Positions 32,861 to 40,603 of a DNA stretch of 64,000 bases are shown here, piece by piece. A program made the translations under genes and the position numbers. Origin of the DNA: Brevibacterium permense (GTDB lineage: Bacteria > Actinomycetota > Actinomycetes > Actinomycetales > Brevibacteriaceae); NCBI RefSeq assembly GCF_013280495.1, contig NZ_JABSSX010000004.1, positions 124,001 through 188,000 of the forward strand, written 5' to 3'. A model generated the notes under the pieces. That model searched no databases, was not told the origin of the DNA, and worked only from the letters and a program-made list of their open reading frames with translations. Each line of letters starts with the position of its first letter. The first letter of the stretch is position 1.

Positions 32861-33895
32861 TCACCCCACGGGCCCCGGAAGTTCAAGCACTCGGGAATTG
32901 CGAAGCCGCCACCGGAGCACGCTGATGCCCAACCTGGTGCGGTTGTAACCCGACAGCGGGTCGTAGCCGAGGCAGCGTTCGATCTGCTCGGCCCGGCTCT
33001 GCACCGTGCTGTGGTGCAGACCGAGGTCGCGGGCCGCCTGTCTGATCGTCGGTGCTTCGAGGAGCACGCGCACCGTGGACTCCGCCCACGGCGAGTCCAT
33101 GATCTCGTCGATCAGCGCAGCGTCCGGATCGGTTGTGTCAGATGATTCGGCGAGCAGTTCGACGAGCCCACCGAAGTTTTCCGCCCGCACGAGCCCTTCC
33201 TCGGGCGGGCGGCTGAGCCGCAGTGCCACCACGGCTGCCCGCAGTGACCGCGGCAGTTCTCCGATCGACCCGGACGGCCCCAGTCCGGCCGGTGTCACGG
33301 CGATGTCCTCGGTGTCGTCGGTCACGATGACCACCTGCAGCGTGCCATGTTCGCTGGTGATGACATCGGTGGGACCGGCGGGTCGTTTCTCGAAGACGGC
33401 GAACAGCGGGGCCGCGAGGACTCGATATCCCGAGCCTGGCATCAGCCCGAGGCGAACCGCGGCAGCACTCCGGTCTTCGGGCGTCGCGGCAGGATCGAGG
33501 GCGAGCGCCACGTCCCGCGGGGTCTCCAGCTGCTGCCGTTCGAGACCGAATCTCACGCCGATGGCCAGGCCGAATCTCTCAAGGATGAGTTCATCGTTGG
33601 GCAAGGCAGCGTCCTCCCGCTCGAGCCAGACCTCGGAATCGTTCGGCAGGGACAGGGCGGCCACCTCGGCGGGTCGGTCTCCCGGAATCGAGACTCCGCC
33701 TGAATCGACCCTCAGCTGCCTGCTCCCGTCCCCACTGCGAAAGCCGGCCGGGCAACCGGCCAGAGCCGCGGCAGCGGAGGCGAGGGCATGGGAATTGACC
33801 TCGCCGGCCATGAGTTCGTCGAAGCAGGCGATGACGCGCAGACCCAGGCTCGCCTCGGGATCGAGCTTGGCAATCCTGCCGAGCAGCTCCTGCAC
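32861..33895 (-). CDS. PucR-like helix-turn-helix regulator
   Basis: 344-aa regulator with a C-terminal helix-turn-helix of the PucR type: TIRQAARDLGLHHSTVQSRA, then EQIERCLGYDPLSGYNR. The N-terminal about 270 residues are a variable sensor region with no clear domain. GC-rich and in style with the genes to its right. It is the last of four minus-strand genes (NRAMP-like transporter, alpha/beta hydrolase, serine hydrolase, regulator) and 85 bp downstream of the serine hydrolase, so it probably regulates them. The ATG at 33895 was taken as start because upstream sequence is intergenic in character. The ligand is unknown. Confidence 0.82.
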   Translation of the reverse strand: MQELLGRIAKLDPEASLGLRVIACFDELMAGEVNSHALASAAAALAGCPAGFRSGDGSRQLRVDSGGVSIPGDRPAEVAALSLPNDSEVWLEREDAALPNDELILERFGLAIGVRFGLERQQLETPRDVALALDPAATPEDRSAAAVRLGLMPGSGYRVLAAPLFAVFEKRPAGPTDVITSEHGTLQVVIVTDDTEDIAVTPAGLGPSGSIGELPRSLRAAVVALRLSRPPEEGLVRAENFGGLVELLAESSDTTDPDAALIDEIMDSPWAESTVRVLLEAPTIRQAARDLGLHHSTVQSRAEQIERCLGYDPLSGYNRTRLGISVLRWRLRNSRVLELPGPVG

Positions 33896-33980
33896 GTCAC
33901 CACCTCCTCGTTCGTCCGTCGGTCGACGATTGGCGTTCCACGATTGTCGCCCGACGGTCGCGATTCGCCTCGGTCGCGAA

Positions 33981-35162
33981 TCAGCCTTTCAGAGCATCGT
34001 AGACTGCCGTCTCCATCTCGAGGTACCCACCGACGGATTCGGGGTCGGCGAAGGGGAAGATCTGTGTGGCCCAGTACCCGCCGATCTTGTTCTGTCGGTC
34101 GAACCAGTAGTAGAGGTTGGCGAGACCCGCCCATGCGGCGGCGCCGGCCGGGCGTCCGGTCGGGGCGTCCTCCTCGTTGATCATGAACGTGTATCCCCAG
34201 GTCTTCGGCATGCCGGGGAAGAACTCCGCATCGTTGGACAAGCTCGGGATGACTCCGGGCAGCAGTTTCACCCGAAGATCGCCGAGGTGGTTCTGCGTGG
34301 CCATGTCCACCGTTTCGGGGCGGAGGACGACGGTTCCGTCGTCGGCTGCTCCGTCGTTGAGCCACATCCTGATGAACTTCAGGTAGTCATCGACGGTCGA
34401 GAAGAGTCCGTGGCCGCCCATCTCCACCTCCGGTTCGGGCAGCATGAAGTCGGTCGCCGCGAGTTCGCCGTCGGTGCGCTGGTGCATCGTGGCCTGCCGC
34501 TCCTGCATCGACGCGGTCGGACGGAAGGTGCTGTCGTCCATGCCCAGCGGTTCGAGGACTCGGGTGCGCATCGCCTCACCCAGAGTCTTTCCGGTGATGC
34601 CTTCGATGACCTGGCCGGCCCAATCCATGTTCGACCCGTACTCCCACTGGGTGCCGGGGTCGAACAGCAGCGGAGTCTCCAACGCCTTCCTGGTGGCGGT
34701 GACGATGCTCGGCTGGCCGTGTTCGCGGGCGAGCCGTTCGTACTTCTCGTTGAAGAAGTCGTAGCTGAAGCCGGCGGTGTGCAGCAGCAGCTGTTTGGTG
34801 GTCGGTTCGCTGGCGGGTGCGCGGAGGATCGGTTCTCCGCCGTCGTCGAAACCGTCGATGACCTGCACGTCGGCCAGTCCCGGGGCATAGTCCTTCGCCG
34901 GGGCGTCGAGGTCGAGCTCTCCCGACTCCACCAGCTGCAGTGCCACGGTGCCGGTCAGGGCCTTCGTCGTGGAGAAGATCATGAACACGGAGTCCGTGGT
35001 CATCGGCTGCGAATCGTCGAGGGAGCGGACTCCTGCAGCAGTGAGACTGATGGTCTCCTTATCGGTGGTCACTCCGGCGACGACGCCTGGGACGCCGCCG
35101 CTGTCGACGGTCTTCGTGGCCACGCGGACAACTGCGTCGTTGACAGCTGTGTTCTCAGACAT
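33981..35162 (-). CDS. Serine hydrolase of the beta-lactamase/esterase (class C-like) family
   Basis: 393-aa protein with the serine-hydrolase motifs of class C beta-lactamases and EstB-type esterases: SxxK as [13 protein letters not shown] (S64, K67) and YxN-type [15 protein letters not shown] (Y175). No N-terminal signal peptide is evident, which favours a cytoplasmic esterase over a periplasmic beta-lactamase. ATG 35162 follows AAGGAAC at good spacing. It starts 10 bp after the alpha/beta-hydrolase stop, so the two hydrolases are co-transcribed. Together with the NRAMP-like transporter and the regulator they form a small catabolic unit, perhaps for esters or lactones; the substrate is unknown. 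Confidence 0.9.
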   Translation of the reverse strand: MSENTAVNDAVVRVATKTVDSGGVPGVVAGVTTDKETISLTAAGVRSLDDSQPMTTDSVFMIFSTTKALTGTVALQLVESGELDLDAPAKDYAPGLADVQVIDGFDDGGEPILRAPASEPTTKQLLLHTAGFSYDFFNEKYERLAREHGQPSIVTATRKALETPLLFDPGTQWEYGSNMDWAGQVIEGITGKTLGEAMRTRVLEPLGMDDSTFRPTASMQERQATMHQRTDGELAATDFMLPEPEVEMGGHGLFSTVDDYLKFIRMWLNDGAADDGTVVLRPETVDMATQNHLGDLRVKLLPGVIPSLSNDAEFFPGMPKTWGYTFMINEEDAPTGRPAGAAAWAGLANLYYWFDRQNKIGGYWATQIFPFADPESVGGYLEMETAVYDALKG

Positions 35163-35172
35163 GATGTTCCTT

Positions 35173-36132
35173 TCAGTCGGCCAGGAGCTTCTCGATCCAG
35201 GCCATTCGGGTGCTGATCATTCCTTGCGCAAGGTGTGTATGGGCGGCGAAGATGTCGAAGGCGTGAAAGCCTCCGGGCCACACGTGCAGCTCCGCTTCGC
35301 TGCCGTCGTTCCAGAGGGCCGAGGCGTAGGCGACGGCTTCGTCCCGGAAGATCTCGGCCGAGCCCACGTCGATGTACGCGGGCGGCAGATCGGTGAGGTC
35401 GTTGGCACGCGATGGTGCGATGTAGGGCGAGACCGCCTCGGTGCGGTAGTCATCGCCGAGCATCGCCTGCCATCCGGTTTCGTTGCTCACCCGATCCCAG
35501 ACGCCGATGCCGTCGAACTGACGGGTCGACGGTGTGATGCCTCGGTCGTCGAGCATCGGGTAGATGAGCAGTTGGCCCTTGAGCTTCGGTCCGTGCCGGT
35601 CGCGGGCCGCCAGCGCCATTCCGGCGGCCAGTCCCCCTCCGGAGCTGGCTCCGGCGACGATGAGTCGGGCGCGGTCGACGCCGAGGGTGTCGGCGTTCTC
35701 TGCCGTCCACAGGAGCGCGGCGTACATGTCCTCACGCGCATAGGGGTCTTGGAACTCGGGCGCCAGGCGGTATTCGGGGCAGATGAGGATCGCACCGATC
35801 TTCTCGACCCAGTCGAGGTTGAGGCCGAGCGCGCTGAAGCGATCGCCGAACATCAGCCCGCCGGAGTGGGCGTAGACGATCGTCGGTCGTCGTCCGGTGT
35901 CCCCGGATCGTCTGAAGACGGAGACGGTGATGGCCTCGCCGAGGTGGCCCGGCACCTGATATTCGGAATGTTCGACCCGACGGCCGCTGAGAGTCTCCGC
36001 CAGCGGCTCCGAGGCGTACGAGACTCGCATGAAGTCGATGAGCGAAGGAGTGATGGTCGGCGGAAAGACCCCGCCGATGACGGACAGACTCGCGGCGAGC
36101 TCCGCGTCGAATCGTGACCGTCGTTGTGTCAT
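35173..36132 (-). CDS. Alpha/beta-hydrolase, hormone-sensitive-lipase type
   Basis: 319-aa cytoplasmic alpha/beta-hydrolase fold esterase. The oxyanion motif is [19 protein letters not shown] (HSGG at 89-92 in place of HGGG). The nucleophile serine is in [11 protein letters not shown] (S163), and [14 protein letters not shown] is diagnostic of the hormone-sensitive-lipase group. The acid and His of the triad are expected near VDVGSAEIF and WPGGFHAFD towards the C-terminus. ATG 36132 was chosen; an open frame to 36225 is in the region before the NRAMP-like gene and is not family-like. Ten bp separate it from the serine hydrolase gene. Confidence 0.9.
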   Translation of the reverse strand: MTQRRSRFDAELAASLSVIGGVFPPTITPSLIDFMRVSYASEPLAETLSGRRVEHSEYQVPGHLGEAITVSVFRRSGDTGRRPTIVYAHSGGLMFGDRFSALGLNLDWVEKIGAILICPEYRLAPEFQDPYAREDMYAALLWTAENADTLGVDRARLIVAGASSGGGLAAGMALAARDRHGPKLKGQLLIYPMLDDRGITPSTRQFDGIGVWDRVSNETGWQAMLGDDYRTEAVSPYIAPSRANDLTDLPPAYIDVGSAEIFRDEAVAYASALWNDGSEAELHVWPGGFHAFDIFAAHTHLAQGMISTRMAWIEKLLAD

Positions 36133-36226
36133 GTCACCAAGTATGCCGACCCCGGCACCGCGGCACCACCGCCAGACCATCGTGCTTTTCGCGCAGTCAC
36201 CCGACAGTTGTCGGGTGCGCCTCACT

Positions 36227-37534
36227 TCACCCGATGAACCCCATCACCGACTCCTTGACCTGGAGGATCGCCAAGAATCCGAAGAGTGCCAGGCACACGG
36301 TGAGCAGCAGATTCGACCACCACGTGTTGCGCAGACCGGTCGGCACGGATCCGCGGTTGAGGATGACGAGCAGGGCGAGCGCGAGCACCGGCAGGATGAA
36401 CGCGCTGATCGCAGCGTAGACGAGGACGAGAGTGACGGGCTTGCCGAGCCCCATGATGACCAGCGTTGCCACCGACAGGTAGACGAGCGCGCCGCGGAAC
36501 TCGACCGACTTCGCCGACATGTCGAAGCGTGCCTCGTCCTGGTGCGGGTAACGCCTGAGCACTCGCAGGCAGTCGGCGGTGACGTAGGCGATGCCGGAGA
36601 ATCCGCCGAGCACGCTCGTGTACACCACGGCGAGGAAGCTGATGAGGAAGACCATCCGTCCGACGTCACCGATGCGGCTGACCAGACTGTCGGCGATGGC
36701 GAACAGTGAGTCGTTGTCCGCGATCGTGAAGCCCTGGCCGTAGAGGATGAAGGCCCCGACCGCACTCATCGCCACGGCGAATACGAAGACGAGGCCGTAG
36801 CTGATGACGAGGTCGAGGCGGACGACGGGTTTCCAGTCCGGACTCCGCCAGGACTTCTCCCGGATCCAGAACGAGTACGCGAGGATGCCGGTCGCCCCGC
36901 CGACGCCGCCGATGAGCGACATCACCGTGATGATGGACGTGTTCGGGAACGTCGGGACCACGGTCTCGGCGGCGACCTGTTGGGCGCCGTCACCTTGGAA
37001 GACGGAGATCGCGAGCGCGATGATGCCGAAGAACATGATGATCCCGAAGCCCATCATCGCCTTTTCGACGAGACCGTAGCGGCCGATGCCCACCAGCACC
37101 GAGGCCGAGAGCAGCACGACGACGGCCATCGGCCAGAACGGAAGCACCGGGAAGATCGCCTGGAGGATGTTCGTCGTCACCGCAACGACGCCGGCGCCGA
37201 AGAAGAGCCCGACGAGCAGTTCGGCGATGAGGAAGAGCACCGGGAAGGTCCGCCCGCCGAAGCCGGTGAGGTGGGACAGCAGCGACCGGTCCCCGCTCAT
37301 CTGCAGCCGGGAGACCGCCTCGGAGAGCACGAACTTGAGCACGATGCCTACCGTGAAGACCCAGATGAGCGCGAGACCGTACTCGGCCCCGGAGTTCATC
37401 GTCGTGAGCATGTCGGAGGCACCGACGCTGGCGAGCGCGAGCACGATTCCGGGTCCGATGAGCCGCAGGCGACCTCCGAAGGTCACCGGCGCCGAGGTGG
37501 CCCCGTCGGTGGTCGTCGATGTGGAGGTGGACAT
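36227..37534 (-). CDS. NRAMP-like transporter lacking the canonical metal-binding motifs
   Basis: 435-aa inner-membrane protein with about 11 hydrophobic helices and the NRAMP fold start RLIGPGIVLALASVGASDML. Canonical NRAMP manganese/iron importers have DPGN in helix 1 and a MPH-type motif in helix 6. Here the sites read VGASDMLTTMNSG and GATGILAYSFWIREKS, so both key motifs are absent. The family call is firm but divalent metal transport is doubtful. The start is ATG 37534 with GGAGC 6 nt upstream; an in-frame ATG at 37585 has no such site. It is the first gene of the NRAMP/hydrolase/hydrolase/regulator unit on the minus strand, with 94 bp to the hydrolase. An organic substrate is conceivable given the hydrolase neighbours. 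Confidence 0.88.
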   Translation of the reverse strand: MSTSTSTTTDGATSAPVTFGGRLRLIGPGIVLALASVGASDMLTTMNSGAEYGLALIWVFTVGIVLKFVLSEAVSRLQMSGDRSLLSHLTGFGGRTFPVLFLIAELLVGLFFGAGVVAVTTNILQAIFPVLPFWPMAVVVLLSASVLVGIGRYGLVEKAMMGFGIIMFFGIIALAISVFQGDGAQQVAAETVVPTFPNTSIITVMSLIGGVGGATGILAYSFWIREKSWRSPDWKPVVRLDLVISYGLVFVFAVAMSAVGAFILYGQGFTIADNDSLFAIADSLVSRIGDVGRMVFLISFLAVVYTSVLGGFSGIAYVTADCLRVLRRYPHQDEARFDMSAKSVEFRGALVYLSVATLVIMGLGKPVTLVLVYAAISAFILPVLALALLVILNRGSVPTGLRNTWWSNLLLTVCLALFGFLAILQVKESVMGFIG

Positions 37535-37637
37535 AGGCGGGCTCCGGTCGTTCAGGCTCAGCGGTCGTGCAACGGTCGGGCTCAAGTGTGACTGATCAGC
37601 AGCCCTCCGGGACGGGCAGTCTCAACAATCGGGCCCG

Positions 37638-37775
37638 ATGCCCTCCCCGTCGGTGGCGTTCGGCGCAGCAGCCTTGGGCCATGGCACAGCCAGCCTGAGC
37701 CCGCAGTATCTGCAGATGTGGCGGGGGCGTCTCGCCGCGATCCGCGCGGACGATGACAAGCAGATCCTCAACTGA
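37638..37775 (+). CDS. Possible 45-aa small protein, function unknown
   Basis: Short open frame from ATG 37638 to TGA 37773-37775 in the 294-bp gap between the NRAMP-like and AhpD-like genes, ending LAAIRADDDKQILN. The C-terminal half reads like protein (QYLQMWRGRLAAIRADDD), the first half is Ala/Gly-rich. There is no clear ribosome site and no known family. It could instead be the broken end of a larger lost gene, or chance. Low confidence. Confidence 0.2.
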   Translation: MPSPSVAFGAAALGHGTASLSPQYLQMWRGRLAAIRADDDKQILN

Positions 37776-37828
37776 GGCCCGCCGAGTCCAACCACTCGGT
37801 CGACCGCACCCAATCGGCCGGCAGACGC

Positions 37829-38299
37829 TCAGTCCTGCCGAGCTCCGAACACCGGGTGGTCGCTGGCGATCGAGATGCGGTTGAACGCGTTGATGAGGAT
37901 GATCGACCACTCGATCGCCGAGATCTGCTCGGTTGTCAGATGCTGGGCCGCGTCCGCGGCGATCTGGTCGCGATCGGCGGCCTTGTCGAGCACGGTCAGC
38001 GACTCGGCGAGGGTCAGGGCCGCGAACTCCTCATCGGTGAAGATCTCAGCCTCGTGCCAGCTGGGCAGCACATCGAGCTTGAGCTGAGAGATCCCGGCAT
38101 TCCGTGCGGCCGGAGCATGGATGCTCAGGCAGGTGCGGCAGCCGTTGATCTGCGAGACCCGTGTGTTCACGAGTTCGATGAGCCCGTCATCGAGTCCTGC
38201 GGCACGCGAGGCCTTCCGCGATGCCGCGGCCGCCTGGGCCATGGCTTTATAGTTCTCCGGGTGGATCTTGTCGATGAAGGGGCGACTCGCGTTGCTCAT
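37829..38299 (-). CDS. Carboxymuconolactone decarboxylase / AhpD-like protein
   Basis: 156-aa helical protein with the AhpD-type redox motif NGCRTCLSIHAPAARNAG (CxxC followed by His three residues later), as in alkylhydroperoxidase D and related decarboxylases, usually hexameric. Such proteins reduce peroxides through a thiol relay or act in aromatic catabolism; with CxxC present, peroxidase activity is more likely. ATG 38299 was chosen; the longer open frame overlaps the GNAT gene and is not protein-like. It lies 8 bp after the GNAT gene stop and downstream of pirin on the same strand. This small set looks like a general stress/redox unit. Confidence 0.9.
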   Translation of the reverse strand: MSNASRPFIDKIHPENYKAMAQAAAASRKASRAAGLDDGLIELVNTRVSQINGCRTCLSIHAPAARNAGISQLKLDVLPSWHEAEIFTDEEFAALTLAESLTVLDKAADRDQIAADAAQHLTTEQISAIEWSIILINAFNRISIASDHPVFGARQD

Positions 38300-38307
38300 C
38301 GACCCGC

Positions 38308-38682
38308 TCACGCCTGGCTTTTCACGATGTCGATGTCGGCGCCGGTGGCGTTGCGGTACTTCCCGCCCTGTGCGGTGTAGTCGTCGCCGGCCTCCTGGAG
38401 CTTCTTGACGAAGAGCGGGCACACGGGCACCACCGTGATTCCGCGTTCGCGTGAGTCCTCGAGCGCTTCGGCGACGAGGATCTTCGATAACCCACGACCG
38501 CCGAACTGTTCATCGACGACGGTGTGATGGAAGATGCGTTCGGTCTCTGCCTCGGGACCTGGCAGGAAATACGCGTGGCCGGCGACGGTGCCGTCGGCGA
38601 CGGCGATGTCATAGGACCGGGTGGCCTCGTTGATCGACACGGTCACCTCGGCGCCGGTCTTGTCCTCGAATGTCTTCACCAT
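38308..38682 (-). CDS. GNAT-family N-acetyltransferase (small form)
   Basis: 124-aa protein of the GNAT fold in its short YjdJ-like version: IAVADGTVAGHAYFLPGPEA, then HHTVVDEQFGGRGLSKILVA, which has the acetyl-CoA pyrophosphate loop (QFGGRGLSK), and ITVVPVCPLFVKKL. These single-domain proteins bind acetyl-CoA; targets are unknown. ATG 38682 follows AAAGGG at 8 nt. The longer open frame to 38967 is antisense noise inside the pirin gene end. It precedes the AhpD-like gene by 8 bp on the minus strand and lies 59 bp after the pirin gene, and may be part of the same transcript. Confidence 0.88.
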   Translation of the reverse strand: MVKTFEDKTGAEVTVSINEATRSYDIAVADGTVAGHAYFLPGPEAETERIFHHTVVDEQFGGRGLSKILVAEALEDSRERGITVVPVCPLFVKKLQEAGDDYTAQGGKYRNATGADIDIVKSQA

Positions 38683-38741
38683 GGCGATAACCCTTTCGTC
38701 GTGCTCTGCTGGTACTGGGTGGAGCGGAATTCGCGGCGGTT

Positions 38742-39797
38742 CTATTCCGCGGGTCCACCTTGAACCTGGGGCGGCGGATTCTTCCGCGGTCTGATCGTGA
38801 CGTCGGGCAGCCTCGGCGCGGGGAGCCTTCCCATGCCGTCGGCATTGCGGCCGGGCCCACCCTTGCCGACGTAGCCGTCGACGACGCCGAAGCGGTCGCC
38901 TTCGGCCTGCCATTCCTCGCGGTAGGCCGCGATCTCCTCGTGGGTGCGGCCGACGAAGTTCCACCACATGACGATCTCTTCGGGGAACGGTTCGCCGCCG
39001 AGGAGGATGAGTCGGGCGGGTTCGTCGCTGCGGTTGGCGATGCGCAGCTCTTCAACACCGGTTCCCGTGTAGCCGACCGCCGCGACGGGCAGGTCCACGT
39101 TCTCCAGGGCGATATCGCCGGAGTCGACGAGGAGGCCGTGCTCGAATCCCGGGTTCACGGGCAGGTCGATGCTCGCACCGGGGTCGAGGCGGATCTCGGC
39201 GCCGAGCAGCGGCGAATGAGTCTGCACCGGAGACTCCGTTCCCCAGAGTTTTCCGAGGAAGACGAGCATCTCTCCGCCGGCGAAGGAGACAGGGGTGGGT
39301 TCGAAGTGCTCGAATTCGCGTTCGGGCTGGTGGCGGGTGGCCTCGGGCAGGGCCAGCCACAGCTGGACGCCGTGGAGGGTCGTGGTCTCCTCGGTCGAGA
39401 CCTCGGCGTGGCAGATGCCGGCGCCGGCGGTCATGAGGTTGACCTCGCCGGGCAGGACGAGGCCGGCGTTGCCGCCGGAGTCGATGTGCTGGATGGCGCC
39501 TTCGAACAGCCAGCTCACGGTCTGCAGTCCGGTGTGCGGGTGCGGGGCGACGTCCATGCCGCCGGTGACCGAGACATCGGCGGGTCCGTAGTGGTCGACG
39601 AAGCACCAGGGTCCGATGAGGGAGCGCTGCCTCTGCGGCAGGGTGCGGCGCACGATCATCGCCCGCGGCCCGCCGAGCGGAACCTCACGGGAGGTGATGA
39701 TCTCAACCGGGGAACGTCCCTGCTGGTCACAGGCCGGCCCAGGCAGTCCCCCGGCCTTGCAGACCACTTGATCGGGGCGGGTCTCGACGTTGCTCAT
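38742..39797 (-). CDS. Pirin-family protein (bicupin)
   Basis: 351-aa cupin protein of the pirin family. Characteristic features: GPWCFVDHYGPADVSVTGGM, then APHPHTGLQTVSWLFEGAIQ with iron-binding His residues, and GICHAEVSTEETTTLHGVQL. The C-terminal cupin is followed by a basic, proline-rich tail with PRKNPPPQVQGGPAE. Bacterial pirins are iron-containing and have been linked to quercetin dioxygenase activity or stress regulation. ATG 39797 was chosen: the longer frame to 39965 overlaps the MarR gene end and is arginine-rich noise. The MarR gene lies 73 bp upstream on the same strand and could regulate it. Confidence 0.9.
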   Translation of the reverse strand: MSNVETRPDQVVCKAGGLPGPACDQQGRSPVEIITSREVPLGGPRAMIVRRTLPQRQRSLIGPWCFVDHYGPADVSVTGGMDVAPHPHTGLQTVSWLFEGAIQHIDSGGNAGLVLPGEVNLMTAGAGICHAEVSTEETTTLHGVQLWLALPEATRHQPEREFEHFEPTPVSFAGGEMLVFLGKLWGTESPVQTHSPLLGAEIRLDPGASIDLPVNPGFEHGLLVDSGDIALENVDLPVAAVGYTGTGVEELRIANRSDEPARLILLGGEPFPEEIVMWWNFVGRTHEEIAAYREEWQAEGDRFGVVDGYVGKGGPGRNADGMGRLPAPRLPDVTIRPRKNPPPQVQGGPAE

Positions 39798-39870
39798 GGC
39801 CACATCGTAGCCCTCTTCGCGGCGGGCGGGGAGGGGGACAGTTCCGCGGGAATGCGGCTCGCCCGCTCCC

Positions 39871-40332
39871 CTACTCGACCGGGCGGACCTTCGATACGAG
39901 TTCGAAGATCTCGTCGGCCTCGGCATCCGTGAGCCCGGCGAAACCGTCGATGATGATCTCCGCATTCGTCGCGGCCGCCTCGTCGCAGAGCCGCAGTCCC
40001 TCCTCGGTCAAGGCGACGAGCACCCCGCGCTGATCCTCCGGGTCGGGCTCCTGCGTGACCAAGCCACGATCCTCGAGCTTGCCGAGCAGTCGACTGAGCG
40101 CGCTGCGGCTGATCACGAGGCTGCGCAGCAGGTCTCGATGGCGCACCTGGGCCTCGGGTCGGGCGTTGATGAGCACGTCGAACTCGTTCACGGTCAGCCC
40201 GTGCCGGGTCCGGAACTCGTGTACGAACCTCGTATAGAAGTCCTGATACTTCTCCATCATCAGACGCCAGGCCGCGATCTTGATCGGGCCGTTCTGCCTG
40301 ATCATGCTGCTCACCGGAGTCGTCTTGTCCAT
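39871..40332 (-). CDS. MarR-family transcriptional regulator
   Basis: 153-aa MarR regulator with a winged helix: HRDLLRSLVISRSALSRLLG, then EDRGLVTQEPDPEDQRGVLV with the wing DPEDQRG, and N- and C-terminal dimerisation helices. MarR proteins repress stress, efflux or aromatic-degradation genes and are released by small phenolics or oxidation. The start is ATG 40332; the longer open frame to 40788 is in non-coding DNA. A TGTTG-N6-CAACA palindrome lies 40 bp upstream (40372-40387). Pirin follows 73 bp downstream and the MMPL exporter gene ends 271 bp upstream, both on the same strand and both plausible targets. Confidence 0.92.
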   Translation of the reverse strand: MDKTTPVSSMIRQNGPIKIAAWRLMMEKYQDFYTRFVHEFRTRHGLTVNEFDVLINARPEAQVRHRDLLRSLVISRSALSRLLGKLEDRGLVTQEPDPEDQRGVLVALTEEGLRLCDEAAATNAEIIIDGFAGLTDAEADEIFELVSKVRPVE

Positions 40333-40371
40333 CGGTCCGCCCCCGCTCGTCGATGTGTCATGCCACACTTT

Positions 40372-40387
40372 TGTTGCATAGTCAACA
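40372..40387. promoter_or_regulatory. Palindrome TGTTG-N6-CAACA upstream of the MarR gene (putative operator)
   Basis: TGTTGCATAGTCAACA, 5-bp arms with 6-nt spacer, in an AT-rich patch within the 271-bp gap before the MarR gene. Size and TTG/CAA ends suit a MarR dimer site, so autoregulation is likely. The rest of the gap (40388-40603) holds one CGCCGAGGCGG copy (40572-40582) and nothing else recognised. Confidence 0.55.
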
Positions 40388-40603
40388 GAATAGTAGTTCA
40401 ATGATATAACTGGCCCCAGATTCGGGGTCCGTCGACCACCCCTCGGCGTCAGTACCCGGCACATCCCCAACGTACCCCCGGCTGGAGAGATTGAGCAGAG
40501 TCGCCCGGACTCCGGTCTCACCCCGGGGGTATCGTGTTGCCGCCGTCGGCCCTTCACCATCGGTTCGAACTCGCCGAGGCGGCTCGCCCGATCCCCGACC
40601 GGC

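Noticed and set aside
33006-35216. Very long plus-strand open frame (about 736 codons)
   Set aside because: It is a GC-rich antisense shadow over the PucR-like regulator and serine-hydrolase genes, with an unnatural Arg/Gly/Ser composition.
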